Positions 12,101 to 26,300 of a stretch of 64,000 bases of DNA are shown here, piece after piece. Positions within the stretch are counted from its first letter, which is position 1. Each line of letters starts with the position of its first letter. The stretch lies in assembly GCA_018697195.1 (NCBI GenBank), contig CM031858.1, positions 128,163,133-128,227,132 on the forward strand, given 5' to 3'. The notes under the pieces were generated by a model, which saw only the letters and a list, made by a program, of their open reading frames with translations, was not told the origin of the DNA and did no database searches. This stretch comes from Certhia americana. Its lineage: Eukaryota; Chordata; Aves; Passeriformes; Certhiidae. The position numbers were made by a program, and so were the translations under genes.

Positions 12101-13835
12101 ATTGGATCATGTAATCATATCCTTTATCATCTACTTCAGTAACAGAAGGCCAAACCAGTAAGCCAACAAGCTTACTGTTTCCTCTAATGTCCTGAGGTGA
12201 AAATCATGCCAAAAATAACTTAAAAGTGGAAAAATAATGAAGACCTGTTACATGAATTTGATATTACAAATTTGGTGTTACCTATGGTTAAGGGGTTTGT
12301 ATGTGTAAGCTTTTTAATGCAAACCTAATATGAAATAGGAGAAGCTCAGGTGCACTAAAGCGCAGGCTTTTCATCAACTGGACAGCAGCTGAAACTGGAT
12401 TACAAACCAAACTATCTCTTACTAGTCACCCTCAAGTTGGAATCCTGGAATATTCTGAGCTGAAAAGAGACACGTGATTCTTAAATACTAAATTTTAAAA
12501 AAAGTATCAAAGCTAGTAAATTCAGCTTTGCAGAGCCCTAAATCATAAAACATGAACAAGAGTGCTCTCAGCTATGCCGCCAGGGTTGCTTGAGCCCCTA
12601 GCAGATTGCAGTCTGAGCAGCAAAGGACTTCGCCTTTACTTTCTTGTAGAAGGCCACTATAAATTGCATGTTTGTCCTTTCACCTCAGAAATTCTCCAGC
12701 TGTTTTTTACAACTGTAAATACAACCCTTCTGAAGAATCTTGAAGAATCTTGGATTCTTGAAGAATCCATTCATATTCTGCTATCCAACCTATTTGCTTG
12801 AATTTAGTACAAGAATCAAAAACCTCAGCAGTCAACAAGAGCTCTGCTGGACCAGTAGGTCTTCTGCCAGAAATCTGGAAATTCTCACAGGGATAGTAGA
12901 AAAACTCACCTGAGGGTAGAACACTCAGTACATCTCCTCCAGAAAGAATTTCTACTGCTTAAGAACAGTCTTGTCAAAGGTATTTGGCAGATAAGATTTG
13001 ATGCAAACACTCTCACAGCTTTTGTGGACCTTAGATGTACTGGGCTGCAGTTTGTGTATCACTCTGGACACTGCTGACCAGCAAGAAGATGCCAAGACAG
13101 ACCTGAGAGAACACTGGCTTTGGAAGGCCAAATACTTTCTGCATGTTGCAACCATGTTGACTTCAGCACATCTGCTGCCTTACTATACAAGACATACAGA
13201 TCTCGCAATGCTGTTCTTTAGATCTGATACACAAAGGAGCGGCTTCAAACGGCGCAGCTCACGTTGGTTGTATGCTCACAGCTCTTGGCAGAGGAAGTAA
13301 TTTTGTTTGTGTCAATTCAATTGCATCAACCAGATTACTTCCTCACATAAGGAGATCCTCCCTCTTGAAACAGGATGCAATAAAGCTACTGTTCATCTTT
13401 ATCTGTATGTGATGGCTTCATACAGCTAGGAAAGCTTTTCTTGCTGTACTTCCAGGGGAATCTCACAAATGCACGTTCGCAGATCATTAAGATGAGCTCT
13501 CCTAATCCACAAACAGATAATTGTTTCATAGCTTTCCCAGTTAACTGAACTATTTTGAAGGCCATATTTTTACAGAATGATTGCAAAAGGTAAAGGTATG
13601 AGAGAAAGAAATGGGTCATATAACTTAAAATTCCAAACTGGAGAGCAATGGCTCTTTAAGACTTTGTCTGGCTTGAAAGTAGGTTTTAACAAGTGAACAT
13701 TCAACCACACTGGCTTGAAGGTGTAAATGAAAATATGTTTAAGCAAGAGAAAAAGAAGCTGTTTTTTTCAGTTCCAAGGTATTCTGTGTGAGTAACAACA
13801 GTATATGCTCTATGTAATGAACCACAGAGAAGTGG
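6112..13835. other. OSGIN2-NBN convergent intergenic region
   Basis: About 7.7 kb between two converging 3' ends. Only short open frames occur, without coding character or recognisable domains. I see AT-rich unique sequence, scattered A- and T-runs (for example 6736-6750) and one short palindromic cluster at 12731-12769. No CR1 tail, tRNA or known gene was recognised. Confidence 0.65.
12731..12769. repeat. Short direct repeat and 9-bp inverted repeat
   Basis: TGAAGAATCT is repeated at 12731-12740 and 12741-12750. It is followed by TGGATTCTT (12751-12759), one spacer base, then AAGAATCCA (12761-12769), a perfect 9-bp inverted repeat. The TTCTTGAA core resembles two inverted heat-shock-element units, but no promoter is nearby. 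Confidence 0.75.
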
Positions 13836-14308
13836 TTTATTATGAATCATATCATGATCATATCAACCATATCATATCATGATCAAATACCAGTTGCATC
13901 TCAGCCTCAATAGATTTTCAATTCTTAGGATAATACCCTTAAAAATACCTAATTAACAAATCCTTTCTGAAAAAAAAAAAATAGCCTGATGCTCACTTCC
14001 TTTTTTTCCCAAAATAACCAAACACTGGAAATAGCCTAAAATGAAATCCTAAGTATCTACATTATTTTACTGAGCATTGCTCTGCAGTGAATAATGGGAA
14101 GGTCTTGACAATGGTGCAATCTGTAAGTACCAAGCAGCGAAAGGAACTTTTCTTTTTCTTTAATAAAAGCAAGACTTAGAAAACATGTCATACAGTAAGA
14201 GATATTCAAATGGTCTTATATAGGAACATCATACACACTGGAAACCAGGAAACCTAAGGAACAGAAAGCAGTTTTTGCCAGAGAAACACTGTAAATCCAG
14301 GTCACAAT
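13836..14308 (-). other. NBN: NBN 3' UTR with candidate poly(A) signals
   Basis: Sequence after the NBN stop on the minus strand. Minus-strand hexamers are ATTAAA at 14164-14159 (about 145 nt after the stop) and AATAAA at 13841-13836 (about 470 nt). The canonical hexamer is the better candidate. The 3' end is inferred. Confidence 0.45.
13847..13885. repeat. Direct repeat of a 13-bp CATATCATGATCA unit
   Basis: The 13-mer is seen at 13848-13860 and 13873-13885, 25 bp apart, in an ATCAT-rich low-complexity patch just past a possible NBN poly(A) site. Confidence 0.75.
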
Positions 14309-14339
14309 TTATCTTCTTCTTTTCACATTAGGATCGTAT
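14309..14339 (-). CDS. NBN: NBN coding exon 16 (last)
   Basis: 31 nt including stop TAA (14311-14309). It completes the split Arg of DLFR and reads YDPNVKRRR. Acceptor TTGCAG precedes it. The basic KRRR tail is conserved, while the YNPYL expected from human nibrin reads YDPNV here. Confidence 0.93.
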
Positions 14340-17300
14340 CTGCAACAAAAAAAAAAAAATTTAAGAAATAAGTAAAATAATGATATTCAAAGTTTATATA
14401 GATACACAATGTGATGCAAACAGTTTTATTATATATTCATAACAATGGAATGGCCAGTGATCAGTCCTTTCCCTGACTACACTCCCATAATTAATTACAG
14501 TCACTACTGTTTGAAGGATGCATAAGGCAGAACATGTGTGCGAACTTATGATAACCTTTAATGAAATTTTCAGATTTCCTAACTACTTACAACCTTTAAA
14601 TCTGATGCATGAGCAAGCTTCTCCAAGACTTTAATGTCCTAACACTAAGCTCTTTACTGGAAAAGGACACCAAAAAAAAAAGACAAGGGAGGGAAAAGGG
14701 GTCCTGTATGTTTACACTGATGTATATTTGGCAATGACTCATTCAGACAAAACCTTTCTGCTCCTTCCTACTCCTACATAAAGCACATCCTTGCCCTACC
14801 TTGCCCTTTATACATCTTCTGATTTACTATTAGAAATTTAGAGCTACTTTCCGGATATACTAAATAACTGATTTATTGCAATGTGCTTAGTTTGACTCTA
14901 CTTGATACTGCTATCCCTTGGCCTTCTCCACTTGTGCTTGTGCTCAGTCTCCCAAAGTCCTGTAATGTCTTTGAAATCCTGATGTGTTTTGTATTAATGC
15001 ATGAGTAACTTAGTTAGTTGTGTTACAGACACAACTGAAAGATAAAGCAGCTACTTTCACTGATTCTGCTTTCATTCATCAAGACCTTCTGCTCCAACAG
15101 GTAAATATGATGACTTGTGAGCCAGATTACATAACCATATAGCTAGAAAAGTATTAGAAGTCACTGTGGTTGCTATACAACTCAGACTTCAAAAGTGAAA
15201 TGTATATCCTTTGAAAGAAGTGCTCCATTATTAACTGTTAATGAGCAGAGCAAGTTGTTAATGCAGTAAGATTTTCTGAATGACTCTAACATGTATTGAT
15301 ATATAATATCATGGTTTTTTGATAGTGATTCAGGAAAGAAACCCCTTCTTAACCATATATATATTTCTACCTAAATGCACAACTTTTGGTGTTAGTCAAA
15401 TTCATGACAGGTGAGAAGTCAAACACTGATCATTTGCTTCACCACATAAAAAACATAGAAAGCAATGAAGTTTTTGCTAAACAAAATGAGGTCCCTATAT
15501 TAACTCTCAAAACAGTTATTTGATTTTATTGTTAGAGCATTGTAACACACTCATTCTAACGCTTAAATGTCTTCTGGACAGCAAATTCTATGGAAGATTC
15601 TATGGACTGGATATGGATTCTATGGGCAGGGGAGGAGTAGGAGATGATACATGATGGAAACCTCACATCAGAACAACAGCAGCTTCAACCCTGTCTGTGA
15701 CTGGCTACAGACATGCTGACAGACAGTCATGAACATCTTTTCATGTGATCTTCTCCACCTCACCTCCTCCCATTTTCCCATTAAATGAAACCTGAATAAT
15801 GTTTTTGCATTTTTTCCAGAGAAACTGCTGAATCACTTTGATTACATTCTACACATGGGAATACATGAAATTTTGAAAAGAGCAGTCAAAGTAGCCTTCT
15901 CTAAAATCAAAATCTGCCTAAAAGAAAATGAGATGCAAAAAATATAAATTTTTCTAAGTACAAACATAAAACTCTTACCTAAAGAGATCATCAGCAAGTG
16001 ACTCTTCTCTTGCTTGCCGGACTTGTTCCTGAGAAAGTTTATTTAATATTTGATTGTTAAGTATTATTCTAATGAACCATCTAGAAAAATAATATTCCTG
16101 CACTAACAGAGTTTTTCCAAAAGAAGTTTTCTTTAAGTACTCCATTTAGTTGCATATTCACATTAGACAAGTTATTTTACTACCCAGATTTGGCTACTGC
16201 TACCAACTAATGAAATGGAATAGTTTGTGAAGGGTATCAGTATTGGTCAGATGTGGTTTTTTTGGTTTTAAGCACCATTATAGAAATATGAATGTTTTTA
16301 TCTGGTTATCTGTGTATAAAGGGAATTTTAATTAGCATTATCTATATTCAGAGATTTTAAAAATGAGATAGAAGAGATGATGCAACTGGATTTCAATCAG
16401 GCTGTGGAAACAATGTGACTCATCAGCAAGTATTTTTAAGAAAACTATCAGAAAATGAAAGTGCTAGAGAACTGCCATGATAAGTATTTTTTAGGACTTT
16501 TATATCTAAAGACGTGCACAAGAGAAAAAGTATTAAATTTATTCTTAGTACATCTCTTCAGTATACTCCTACAGAGTTTTACTCATGCATTTTCTGTTCT
16601 ATTCAAGAGTAGAATATCAACTGTACTGTACAATATTTGAACACAGTTAGCCATACAGAAATTCTTTCTAGTTCCCTGTCACAATTTTACAAGTCACAAG
16701 TTCACAGTGTTTACTTTACTCATCAAAAGATTGTTCTCATTTAGGTTACTGGCTTTCTATAAATATTTCTGATTATATGAGTGTTACCACTGACCTCTGA
16801 CATTCAGTAACTTTACTACTGTACATGTTCCCACAAGCATGTATGGACAACTAAACAGCTGAGCTTTTATTTAAAAAATAAAATCCTGAAGTATTCCAGT
16901 AATGATCACAGGTTGGTATGACCACTTACATTAGTCAAACTTTTATTTGATCATGTTTAAAAAATAATTTCTTACCTCCATTTCTTGCCTTAGCCAGTCT
17001 TCTAGCTCTGAATTCTTTTTAGCATGGTGAGCAATCAAATCTGACCCTCCAATAATGTGTGGAAGTTGCCCTGCCCCAGGGTAGGCTACCTGTTGGACAA
17101 TAAATTCTTAAAATACAAGGCAAGCATAGTGGAAGTAAAAGATCTGTTTTAACAAATTCAGAAAGTCTATGCAGATATCACAGAAGAAAGTCAGGCAGTC
17201 TCTTTCTCTGAATAACACTCAAAGATCGTATTTAAAAGTGACTGAAGTTAAAAAAGCATTTTTTAAATAAACTCCCTTCTTTTACCAAAAGAAACAAACA

Positions 17301-20300
17301 AAAATAAAAATACATCTGGAAAGTTAAATATGCTAAATAAATTTCATAGTTCATTTAGTTGAGTTTGAAATATCAATAAAAATCAGTTTCTATTTTATTA
17401 TCAGGCTGCAGAAGCATCTGTTTCTAAATGGTGGAAAAGAAAATACTATCAGAAAATTAAAATATTGTCTAAAAATGAGAGCATACTCCCAGGGAGCAGT
17501 AGTACATGATCACATTCTACATACAGTATTTTACTGAAATGCCTTTCTAGTCATCTTATACCATATGATTTTAATTTTTACTTTATTTTTAATATAAGCT
17601 AAAGTGGTACTTTGACACTAAGAATCATTTTACAATTGTCTTCAGGATGCAAGCAAGCAAGCAATCTTCTTACTTTTGCATGACATAGATTTAGTTCTAT
17701 TTAGAAATCTAAGATTCATTAGTTAAAATGGAAGATTCTGAATCAGCCTTTGCTGTATACGTAGGTCTTTGGAGAAGTGGAACTGCTAGTTTTTGGAGGT
17801 ACAACCAGAAGTTATGTAGTTATCACTTAACAACTTATTCCAAGTAATAGCCTGGAATAGGGAGTACATGTATCTAGATAATGTAGCACAAGGTAAGCCT
17901 TTGTCAACCCTGAACTTCTTCAGTCAATTAACAAAATACCTGTTTACAGTATAATATGGTATATAAATTGTTTCTTCCTTCAGTTATTATCAATTCATAA
18001 ATAAATCTTTAGTAACATATTTCTACAAATCTGAAGGCAACATGTTTTAGTATTTTTAAATAGTGCCATCTTGTGACCACTTAAAAAACACACTAACCTT
18101 TCTGAACATTTTGAAATTTTTCTTTCCCCCATAGCTGGTATTTCTGGGAAGATGACTGTTCTGTCTTGGATGGCTGACAACCAGCGATCTAAACTCTGTC
18201 AACAGAAGCCTGCTAGGAAGATTGCTGGAGTCATCTTGCAGTTTGCTGTGGTTCTTTTGTGGGAAAAAAAAGGAAGAAGCATTCAAGTGTGTGAACAGAC
18301 ATACAGCATATGTAACAGTACAAACTGTACAGAAATTATCATGAGCAGAGCTAAGCAGAAGTTAGGATTACAAAACAGTGAGGGGAAGCAGCAGCAGTGC
18401 TAGAAGCTACGATGTATGAACTTCTCAGATTCCGTATATACCATAAATAGAGTAAATTTGTTTCTCTTGTTTAAATATGTATTTAAATACTCCACAGCAG
18501 ACAAAAAAAAGTTGAACATCTTCAGCTCCATTCTAGCCGACAAATATCTGCCCAACACTAGGGCTGTAAGCTGAATTTGACCAATGCATCAAATTTTTCT
18601 TGTCTGTGAGACTGCTCATATGATAGCAAGTCTGCATGAACATTTTGCTGCCTGGGGCTACATCTGTGTGGATTCCAGAGGATGTCTGGGAGCAGGACAA
18701 GGTCACAAGTAACATTGAACTATGTTTAAGGATAGCTCCAGCCCAGATGCAGTACAGTTGTTTCATGGTAAAATGTAACTAGAAGTCCTTTAATTTGAGC
18801 TAACACTGCACTTTGGTGTACCTGCTCAGCATGCCCTCTTGCTGATTTTTGTAGGTAGATGAAAAGGTATTATTCTGCCCCTTGGTTGACTGGCTACACT
18901 CTATCTGTTCAGAGATTTTTTAATTCAGTTTCATACTGCCTAGTCTCCTTTTCCTCTGCCTCACTGCCATTCCAAGTAATTCTCCTCTCCTTCCTTCCTT
19001 CATCTTGCCTACAAAAATTCAGCATACTATCTACTGTTATTCACTGTACATTACATCTATTTTCCCAATGCTCCATCTCTTCCATTCTAATCGTAATCTT
19101 AGACACAGCAGACAAGATTGCAGGTCTTTAAATAGCAAACCAAGAAAGCATCAGTACAAGTATTAACTACATTGAAGGCGTAATACAATTACATATAGTT
19201 TCAGTCAACTTTAAGTATCCACCCAAATGCCATTAGAGAAGCACACAGATGAACTACAAGTGCTCTTGTTTTTCACAGTCTACAGGCTGGACTGCACTAT
19301 TCAAATTTACATATGGTTATGTTAAGGAGTACAATCTTCTAAACCTCCTTAACTCTGAAATAGGACCCCAAAATACTATGTTCTTAAGAGCAAAATTTTG
19401 ATGTGTTTTTGTAATGCTTCTTAAAGTTCACTTTAGTGAACTTTAACTCTTTAAGTTCAAACTTAAAATTAGCTGTCTCCTTACCAAGACCGGTGACTCT
19501 TGCTTGATATTACTTTTCATTTCTGAAGTTAGAATTGATCCAAGTTCGTCTTCTTTCTATTTGATTAAAAATTATTTTAAATATAAAACTGAAATGACAA
19601 TTTAATTGCATAAAATTGTTTTCTGCTCTTTACAGTAGAATAAACATATTCAAATCAATATAAGTTTTTAGACAGAAAAGAAACTGTCCTGTACTTCAGT
19701 CTTTTTATGATTTTATGCACACTGTAACAATTGTTGGAGGTTTTCTCTATTTAAAAAAAAATTACTATTATTTGTTCACTTGGGTTTTTTTCTTTCTTTA
19801 TTATATTGTCCACCTATACGATCTTCAAAGTCCTGACAGGTTCTGGAAAACTGTAAAAGCTTTTGAATATAAAATGTAGCATTTTCAATTTCAGATTTGA
19901 AGTGTACACATGTGCAGAAAAGACATTTCATTACCAGGACAAGAAAGTATTCTGCAGATTGATTATGTCCTATAGTTTAAATCTGGGTTTCTATTACATA
20001 AATTATCTTCAATGGTTGATGAAATACCAAATCAGCTTTATGCACCCTGTAGGTTTTGAGTCAATTACTCACATTCTTCGTCTTGCCAGATACACAAGAT
20101 GCATCTACACTTACAGAAAATGGTTATCAAATTTGCCTGGGGATCTTTATCATGAAATCTCCTTCCTAGTTCACTGGAAATACATTTTACAAGAATAAAG
20201 TAGGTCATTATTAAACTATGAGAAGACTTCTTTTCTGGAAAATCTTTATATCTGTTTAAAGTACCAGTTCAGTTGCAAATAAGATTTTTTTCTCCTTCAG

Positions 20301-23300
20301 CATCCTGACAAGGAGTTACACTAGAAAAACTTTCCAACCACCAATCAACTAAACTTACAGACTTTTCCAAACACCAATTTTAGTCTGTCAGTATGGTCAG
20401 ACCTAATAAAAAATACCTACTTGTTGACAGTATAAAAAGCAAGAAACAAAATCCTCCAAATTATAGGACTTGTCTTTTAAAGTTTGCCTTTTAGTAACAC
20501 ACACAAAAAAAAGCTACAGTAAAGCATCAACAAGGTGTCAAGCTAAGCTGGTCTGAGCTTAGGATGCATAGACACTTACTAATTCTTATGCAGTCCAAGG
20601 AATCTTGCAAATTCCATTTAATCATGCATTCAAACTTTTGAACACTTAAAAACTGCCTACACTGTAAATGGACTGGACAGTAAGTAATATTAAAATATAC
20701 ATTTTAAATAAATAAAAAATAAACTTGGTCTCTTATTCCTATTGTATTGTTAATAGTCTAAACCTCTTAACACTGTTTTTCTTTTCAAACCTGCTTTTTT
20801 TTTTTTAACACAGTGACGACAGTTAACTCAGTGTATATTGCTTTCTTCATATCTCTTAGAAAATTTCCTTAGTGCCAAGAACAAAAAGAGAAAAATAATC
20901 ACAAAAACACAAGCTGTGCTTTAATTTTGCTGTTGTTCTTGTTGGTTTTGGTTTAAAATTTCTCGTAAAGGAATTTTAATAATCTTTCACAAGATATGAA
21001 AAGACTCTGACTTAAAAGATGTTGGACACTACTGTGGTATTCAACAGAAGAGATCAACTAGAAGTTTCTTTAGAAAATTAATTACATAAATATAAGCAAA
21101 TACTATCTTAAAATAAATAATAACATTATAATTAACACAGCAACAAGCAATAGGAGAAGTTTTTCTTGGACCAGTGATATATTCTCCTATTGTACTTACA
21201 ATATATGAAGTAAAAGAAAAACGGAGAAAAGTTCAGAATACAAGCAGCTTTCAATTCACACAGAAAAAAAATGCCCAGAAGAATGAAAAAACATTTAGGT
21301 AGGTTCACATGTAAAAGAGGAATCATTCTGAACTAAAAAGCGATGTATGAGATTTAAGCAAACAAATTTTATAAGGCCACTTTCTGTATACAGGCATCCT
21401 CCTCCTTAAAGGAGCTAACTGCATCCTTCTAACAAAGTTGCAAATTTCAAGATTAGGCACCTGAGAAGAATATAAAACTTACCACTACTTTATTCTCCTC
21501 TCGCTGATTTACATTTACTTCTTGAATCCTGCTTCCTTTGGCTTCTGAAAGTTTTTTTCGTTTATTGCTTTGAGTTTCCTGGTCACGATCTGCCATTTGA
21601 TCTTCCCAGTCTACATCTCCACTTCCAAACACAGTTTCTAGTGCTTCTATATCTTCAGATAAATCATCTAATTCCTTTCTCTTTTTTGGTGCATGATTTT
21701 CACTAGAAGTGGTTTTAATGTCTGTTCTATCACTTGTTACGTTGATACTTTCCCTCATAAGCTTTATTCCCACATCTTCTGCAAAATTTGGGTTTGGGTC
21801 CAGGACGTTATTTTTCTTTTGATGCTGTTTTGCTTCACTGTTGCAGATCAATGAAGCTGTGGATTCAGTGCACTTAGGAAGAGGCAATAACCTTTCCTCC
21901 AATTTTGCTAGTTTGGCTACAGATGTTTCTTCTTCTTCAGCTCTTTCCCTTAGTCAGAAATAAATTACAAGAGAAAGAAATTACAAAAGCATTTTTGAGT
22001 ACAATTAGCTGTACCCACAACATAACAGCTTCTGGGATTTTAGGGACTGCATTATGAAATTTAAAGTACCCTTGAGGAAAAACTTTCCATTCTCAGAATT
22101 TGACCTAAAAATTACCTTTTTAACTATGTGTCAAATTAGAAGTACATTGCTTGAGTTAAAATTTTCCAGAAACAGCATGAACATATCAATAAGGGAAGTA
22201 ATGTCAAGAACATTTCCACGTACCTTTTTCTAGAAGCCTGGAAGTAATTCGTAATTGAGTTTGACTGGTGACGTGAAGCACTCACACAAGGTTTGCCAGC
22301 TTCTGAAATTTTAGATGGTGAGACAGGCTGACTTCTTTGACTGAACCCAGATGTTCTGGTCCCTCTAGGTATTGATGTTCCTGCATTTACATTGCCACTT
22401 GTGACACTGTTTTTCTTTACAGCAGTTGTATCCTGGAAAGCCATTTTCCTTTGTCTATGAACCTGGGAAGTATTGTCTATCTCCATACTAGATTAGAGAA
22501 GAAAGAAATATTAAATGACATATGGGATAAGAGATACATCGAATCAGAGATACATTTTTTAAGAAAGCTATACGTGTACTTTGAATAAACTTATGAACAA
22601 TGTGCTAAAAACAAACTGCAAAATCTGCTATGATCAATATATCTTTATAATAGTGAAATGGCTTGAAAGTCTGTAATAGTTCAGACAGTCATGACAGATA
22701 CGCAGTATCTACATTTGCATCTGGAAGTCACCTAAGTCTTACAGGATGCTTTCTGTAATCTAGTACTCAAAAGCAGAATTATCTCTCTGCAGACAAGCGA
22801 CAGCAACTTAGTGAATTTAATTTCTAACCATGTATCTTTGCCCACGGCAATGATACAGTTCCTCTGCCACAAGAGATGGCTTTATTTGCACATATTAGCT
22901 TAGAAATTTCCATGAATACTTTACCATGTCTGCTCTTCTGTACCAGCTATGAATAAGGTGCTGCTGTCTGCAGCAGTTGGCATTATGGTTTCATCCACAG
23001 CCAGACTCTGGGAAATGGCTCGGCCTACGACAGCTGATGCAGGAGAACTTTCAGGTACAGCTGCAAGACCAACACGAGAGAAGAATTAGAAGGTTCCTAT
23101 CAAATCCATGTTTCTTTGCACGTGCTATCATACGTTACTACCTGAACACATGAGATCTTTTTAAAATGATCTTAAAGCAGTTTTAATTAAAAAATAAGCA
23201 GATCTATAAATTTAAAAAAACTGACAGAAATAGTTCAAAAGGACCGTAAGTTTTAAGTACATAATGTACTTAAAAAATCATGTGATATATATTTTATGCA

Positions 23301-26300
23301 AAAGATAAAATATATATCATGCAATATATAGATCATGCAAAACTGTCAGAGCAAACAATTCCTTATATTTACTCCTTTATGATGATTTCCAATGTGATTA
23401 TTGTATCTGAAATATAAGTTTTTCAATTTTAAACAATGCTCCCTTTAAACTCTGATATTCAGTCTGTTTACACAATTTCAGAAAATTTAACTTTTATCCA
23501 GCTGCATCATTCAGACCAGAAACAAGAATCAACATCCCTGCCAGTATTGCATATATGTCTTTCTCTATTCAAAATACATTTCCAAGTAAGTAATGCTCCT
23601 ACATGAAAAGACAAACTTACAGGTTTTTTCTTTGATTTTTTTAAATAATGGTAGGATTTTCTACCTGATACAACATTTTGTAAAACCAAACAGAATCTAT
23701 AAAACATAATTCTGAAAATTAGAAATCACAGCAACATACAGAATTACATGAAGAGGCATGAAAAGAGAATTAGACAAGCAAAACCTCTTGCTGTCTCTCA
23801 AAGACTTTTATTATAAATTACCACACTAGCAAATACAAGCTTCAAGTCAAGACTTGGAACATCCATTCCCAAACTACTACTTCAGCAAATGTGACAATCA
23901 TATCTCATTGTCTTAACTTACGAAAACATTATTTTTAGTTTTGAAGTGTACAGGAGGTGATTGTATTTTCCTAAAGCAAATTCTGTTTTGCGTAAATGGA
24001 AAAAAAGAAAAAAAAGCAAGCCTTAACGACTTATTTTCATTCTTATTCTCTTGATTTCTGACATTCATCTTTTACTTCCTGATTACCCCAGTCTTTTACA
24101 AAAAGACAGAACAGCAAGGAATTCAAACTACCACATACATATGAATTCAGTGGTCACTAAAAATATGAACTTCAGATGTTTTTCAAGAACCTTTCCTTTC
24201 AAGGTCACTGTTCTGTGTCAGCCTTTTAGGCCAGTTTTATTTTTTTATTTACATCTATGTGTCATATAATTTTCACTGCAATATACTGCTAGACCATTAA
24301 AAACCAATTACCTCTTTGGAGTCATATACATTTTTCACAGAATGTCACTCTTTTTTAGTGGTCTTGCAAAACAGAACAACTTGAACATCACAGTTGATGC
24401 TCCTACACAAAAAGAAATACTGCCTCTTTGAGGCTATTAACTTATTACTACCCTTCTTCCAAATACCTTTGGAAGCAGGCTGCTTTTGAGGGTTGCAGTA
24501 TATTTCTGTAGACATGAAGATAACAGCCAATCCAATTTCTGCCTCTGGAATAGTCCTAAGATTCTTGCTGTTAACAAAAAAAAAATTATAAAAAAAAAGG
24601 TTTTTCAATACAGATTCAAAGACAAATAAGTAAATGGGCACAGATATGGCAAAGTACAAAATATTCCATTCCTCCTCCAAAAAAACCCAGCCTACACTAC
24701 AGTTTTTCCTAACAAAGTAAGTCAGTACAATTATCCTTCATTACAGCCATGTTCTGTATGTATTAACTTTCATGTTTCCTGCTGCTGTAGCCATTGTCTA
24801 GCTCCAATAATCTGGCCTTACATCTCTCCTTTCCTGATTTTTGGGCATTCAACCAATTATGCTCAACCTCTCATTCAAAAATGCGTGAAAAAAGACTTGA
24901 AAGATCTGACCACTTCTTACAAGTCAGACACCCTTCCCTCCCCCAATCTTCTTTACTACAGTTGTGAGGACAGATTGAATACTGTCTCCTCTACCTAGCA
25001 GGAAAATTTAGGGGAACTAGATTTATGTGTTAAGAATCGAGATTTGGTTTCATTGTTTTAATAAAACGGCATAATGATAATCTTAATATTTGTAACATAT
25101 GCAGTCTGCCCTCTCAAACAAAACCTACCACCAAAACAAAAATTATTTTTTATTAAACAGAAGCTGTTCTTCAAAAACACTGTATACAAATAATTACACA
25201 ACAATGAACCACATGACCCCAAGGTGCCATCTCATCTCCTTTTGATGAAATACATATAATCAATGAAATATCATAAATTATCTATTTTTGAATTTTTAGA
25301 ATATATTAATTTTAACTTCTTTTAAATAGTAGAGGAGAAACTACTTGCTGTCTGTAATTTTAAAGCAGCTTCATTACAGTGAATTTTTGTAGAACTGAGT
25401 TCTACAAAGAATAATAAAAAAGAGAAGTAAACAGAAATTCCATCAAATCTTCACAGAACTGCCAAGTTCTTTTTTTACTGCTTCAAGAAGTTTTAGTTAC
25501 TCTTCTAAATACTTAGAACAACGAAAAAATGCCCTTTTTATAAGCAGCTCCTGCTCAAATATGAATGCAAACACCATGACCACGTTTCTGTAGAAGTTCT
25601 GAAATTACCCTACCACTGTACAAGAGAACAATGCTGCACCTTTCCAAGGCAGTCAGAATGGAATCAGTCCAGTTTGTCACAGAGTCAGATCCTGAGACCT
25701 GAGAGTTTGTCAAACCCACATCAACTACACAAACTTCAGGAGAAAGTAGTAAAGGCATTTCTTTTCCTCCTTCTGTCATCAACTTTACTTCCCCTCCTCC
25801 AAGAACAACTGCAGGACCCAGTTTCTTGTGCTAAAAACAGAATGCAAATAAAAAAAAAATCTTAGAATGCAGTCAGTTTAGAGGAATCCTATCAGCACAG
25901 TGCTTCTCACTGATGCACTACTGCAGATGGAATATGTTCTGTTCCTCCTCTACATTTTAGTTTGCTTAGGCCACTGTACTGTAGGATAAATACCATAAAT
26001 CCTTCTTTCCTGATGAACCCAGAAGGAGTGTGATTTCAGAGTGAACAAATCTGTACTTAGCTACCCCTGCAATATTTTTGCAATGTAAAGCCTACTTACC
26101 TGCTTGGCAGTTAGAAATACAAAAGTTTTTCCACTGAATATTTTTTTCCTTTCATGATGCTCAGATAAATCCAGGTTTTCGCTGCCAATGGAAGGCTCAT
26201 CAACTGGAGGATAAAAGCTGCAAGAACAGAAAATAAAGTTACAAAACTCAGGTTTGCTTATCAGTACTGACTCATAAGTACTGACAGATAAGAACTGTCT

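Noticed and set aside
12998..13300. 100-residue ORF in the OSGIN2-NBN gap
   Set aside because: No domain, no splice sites in phase and no recognisable homologue. Length is compatible with chance in this base composition.
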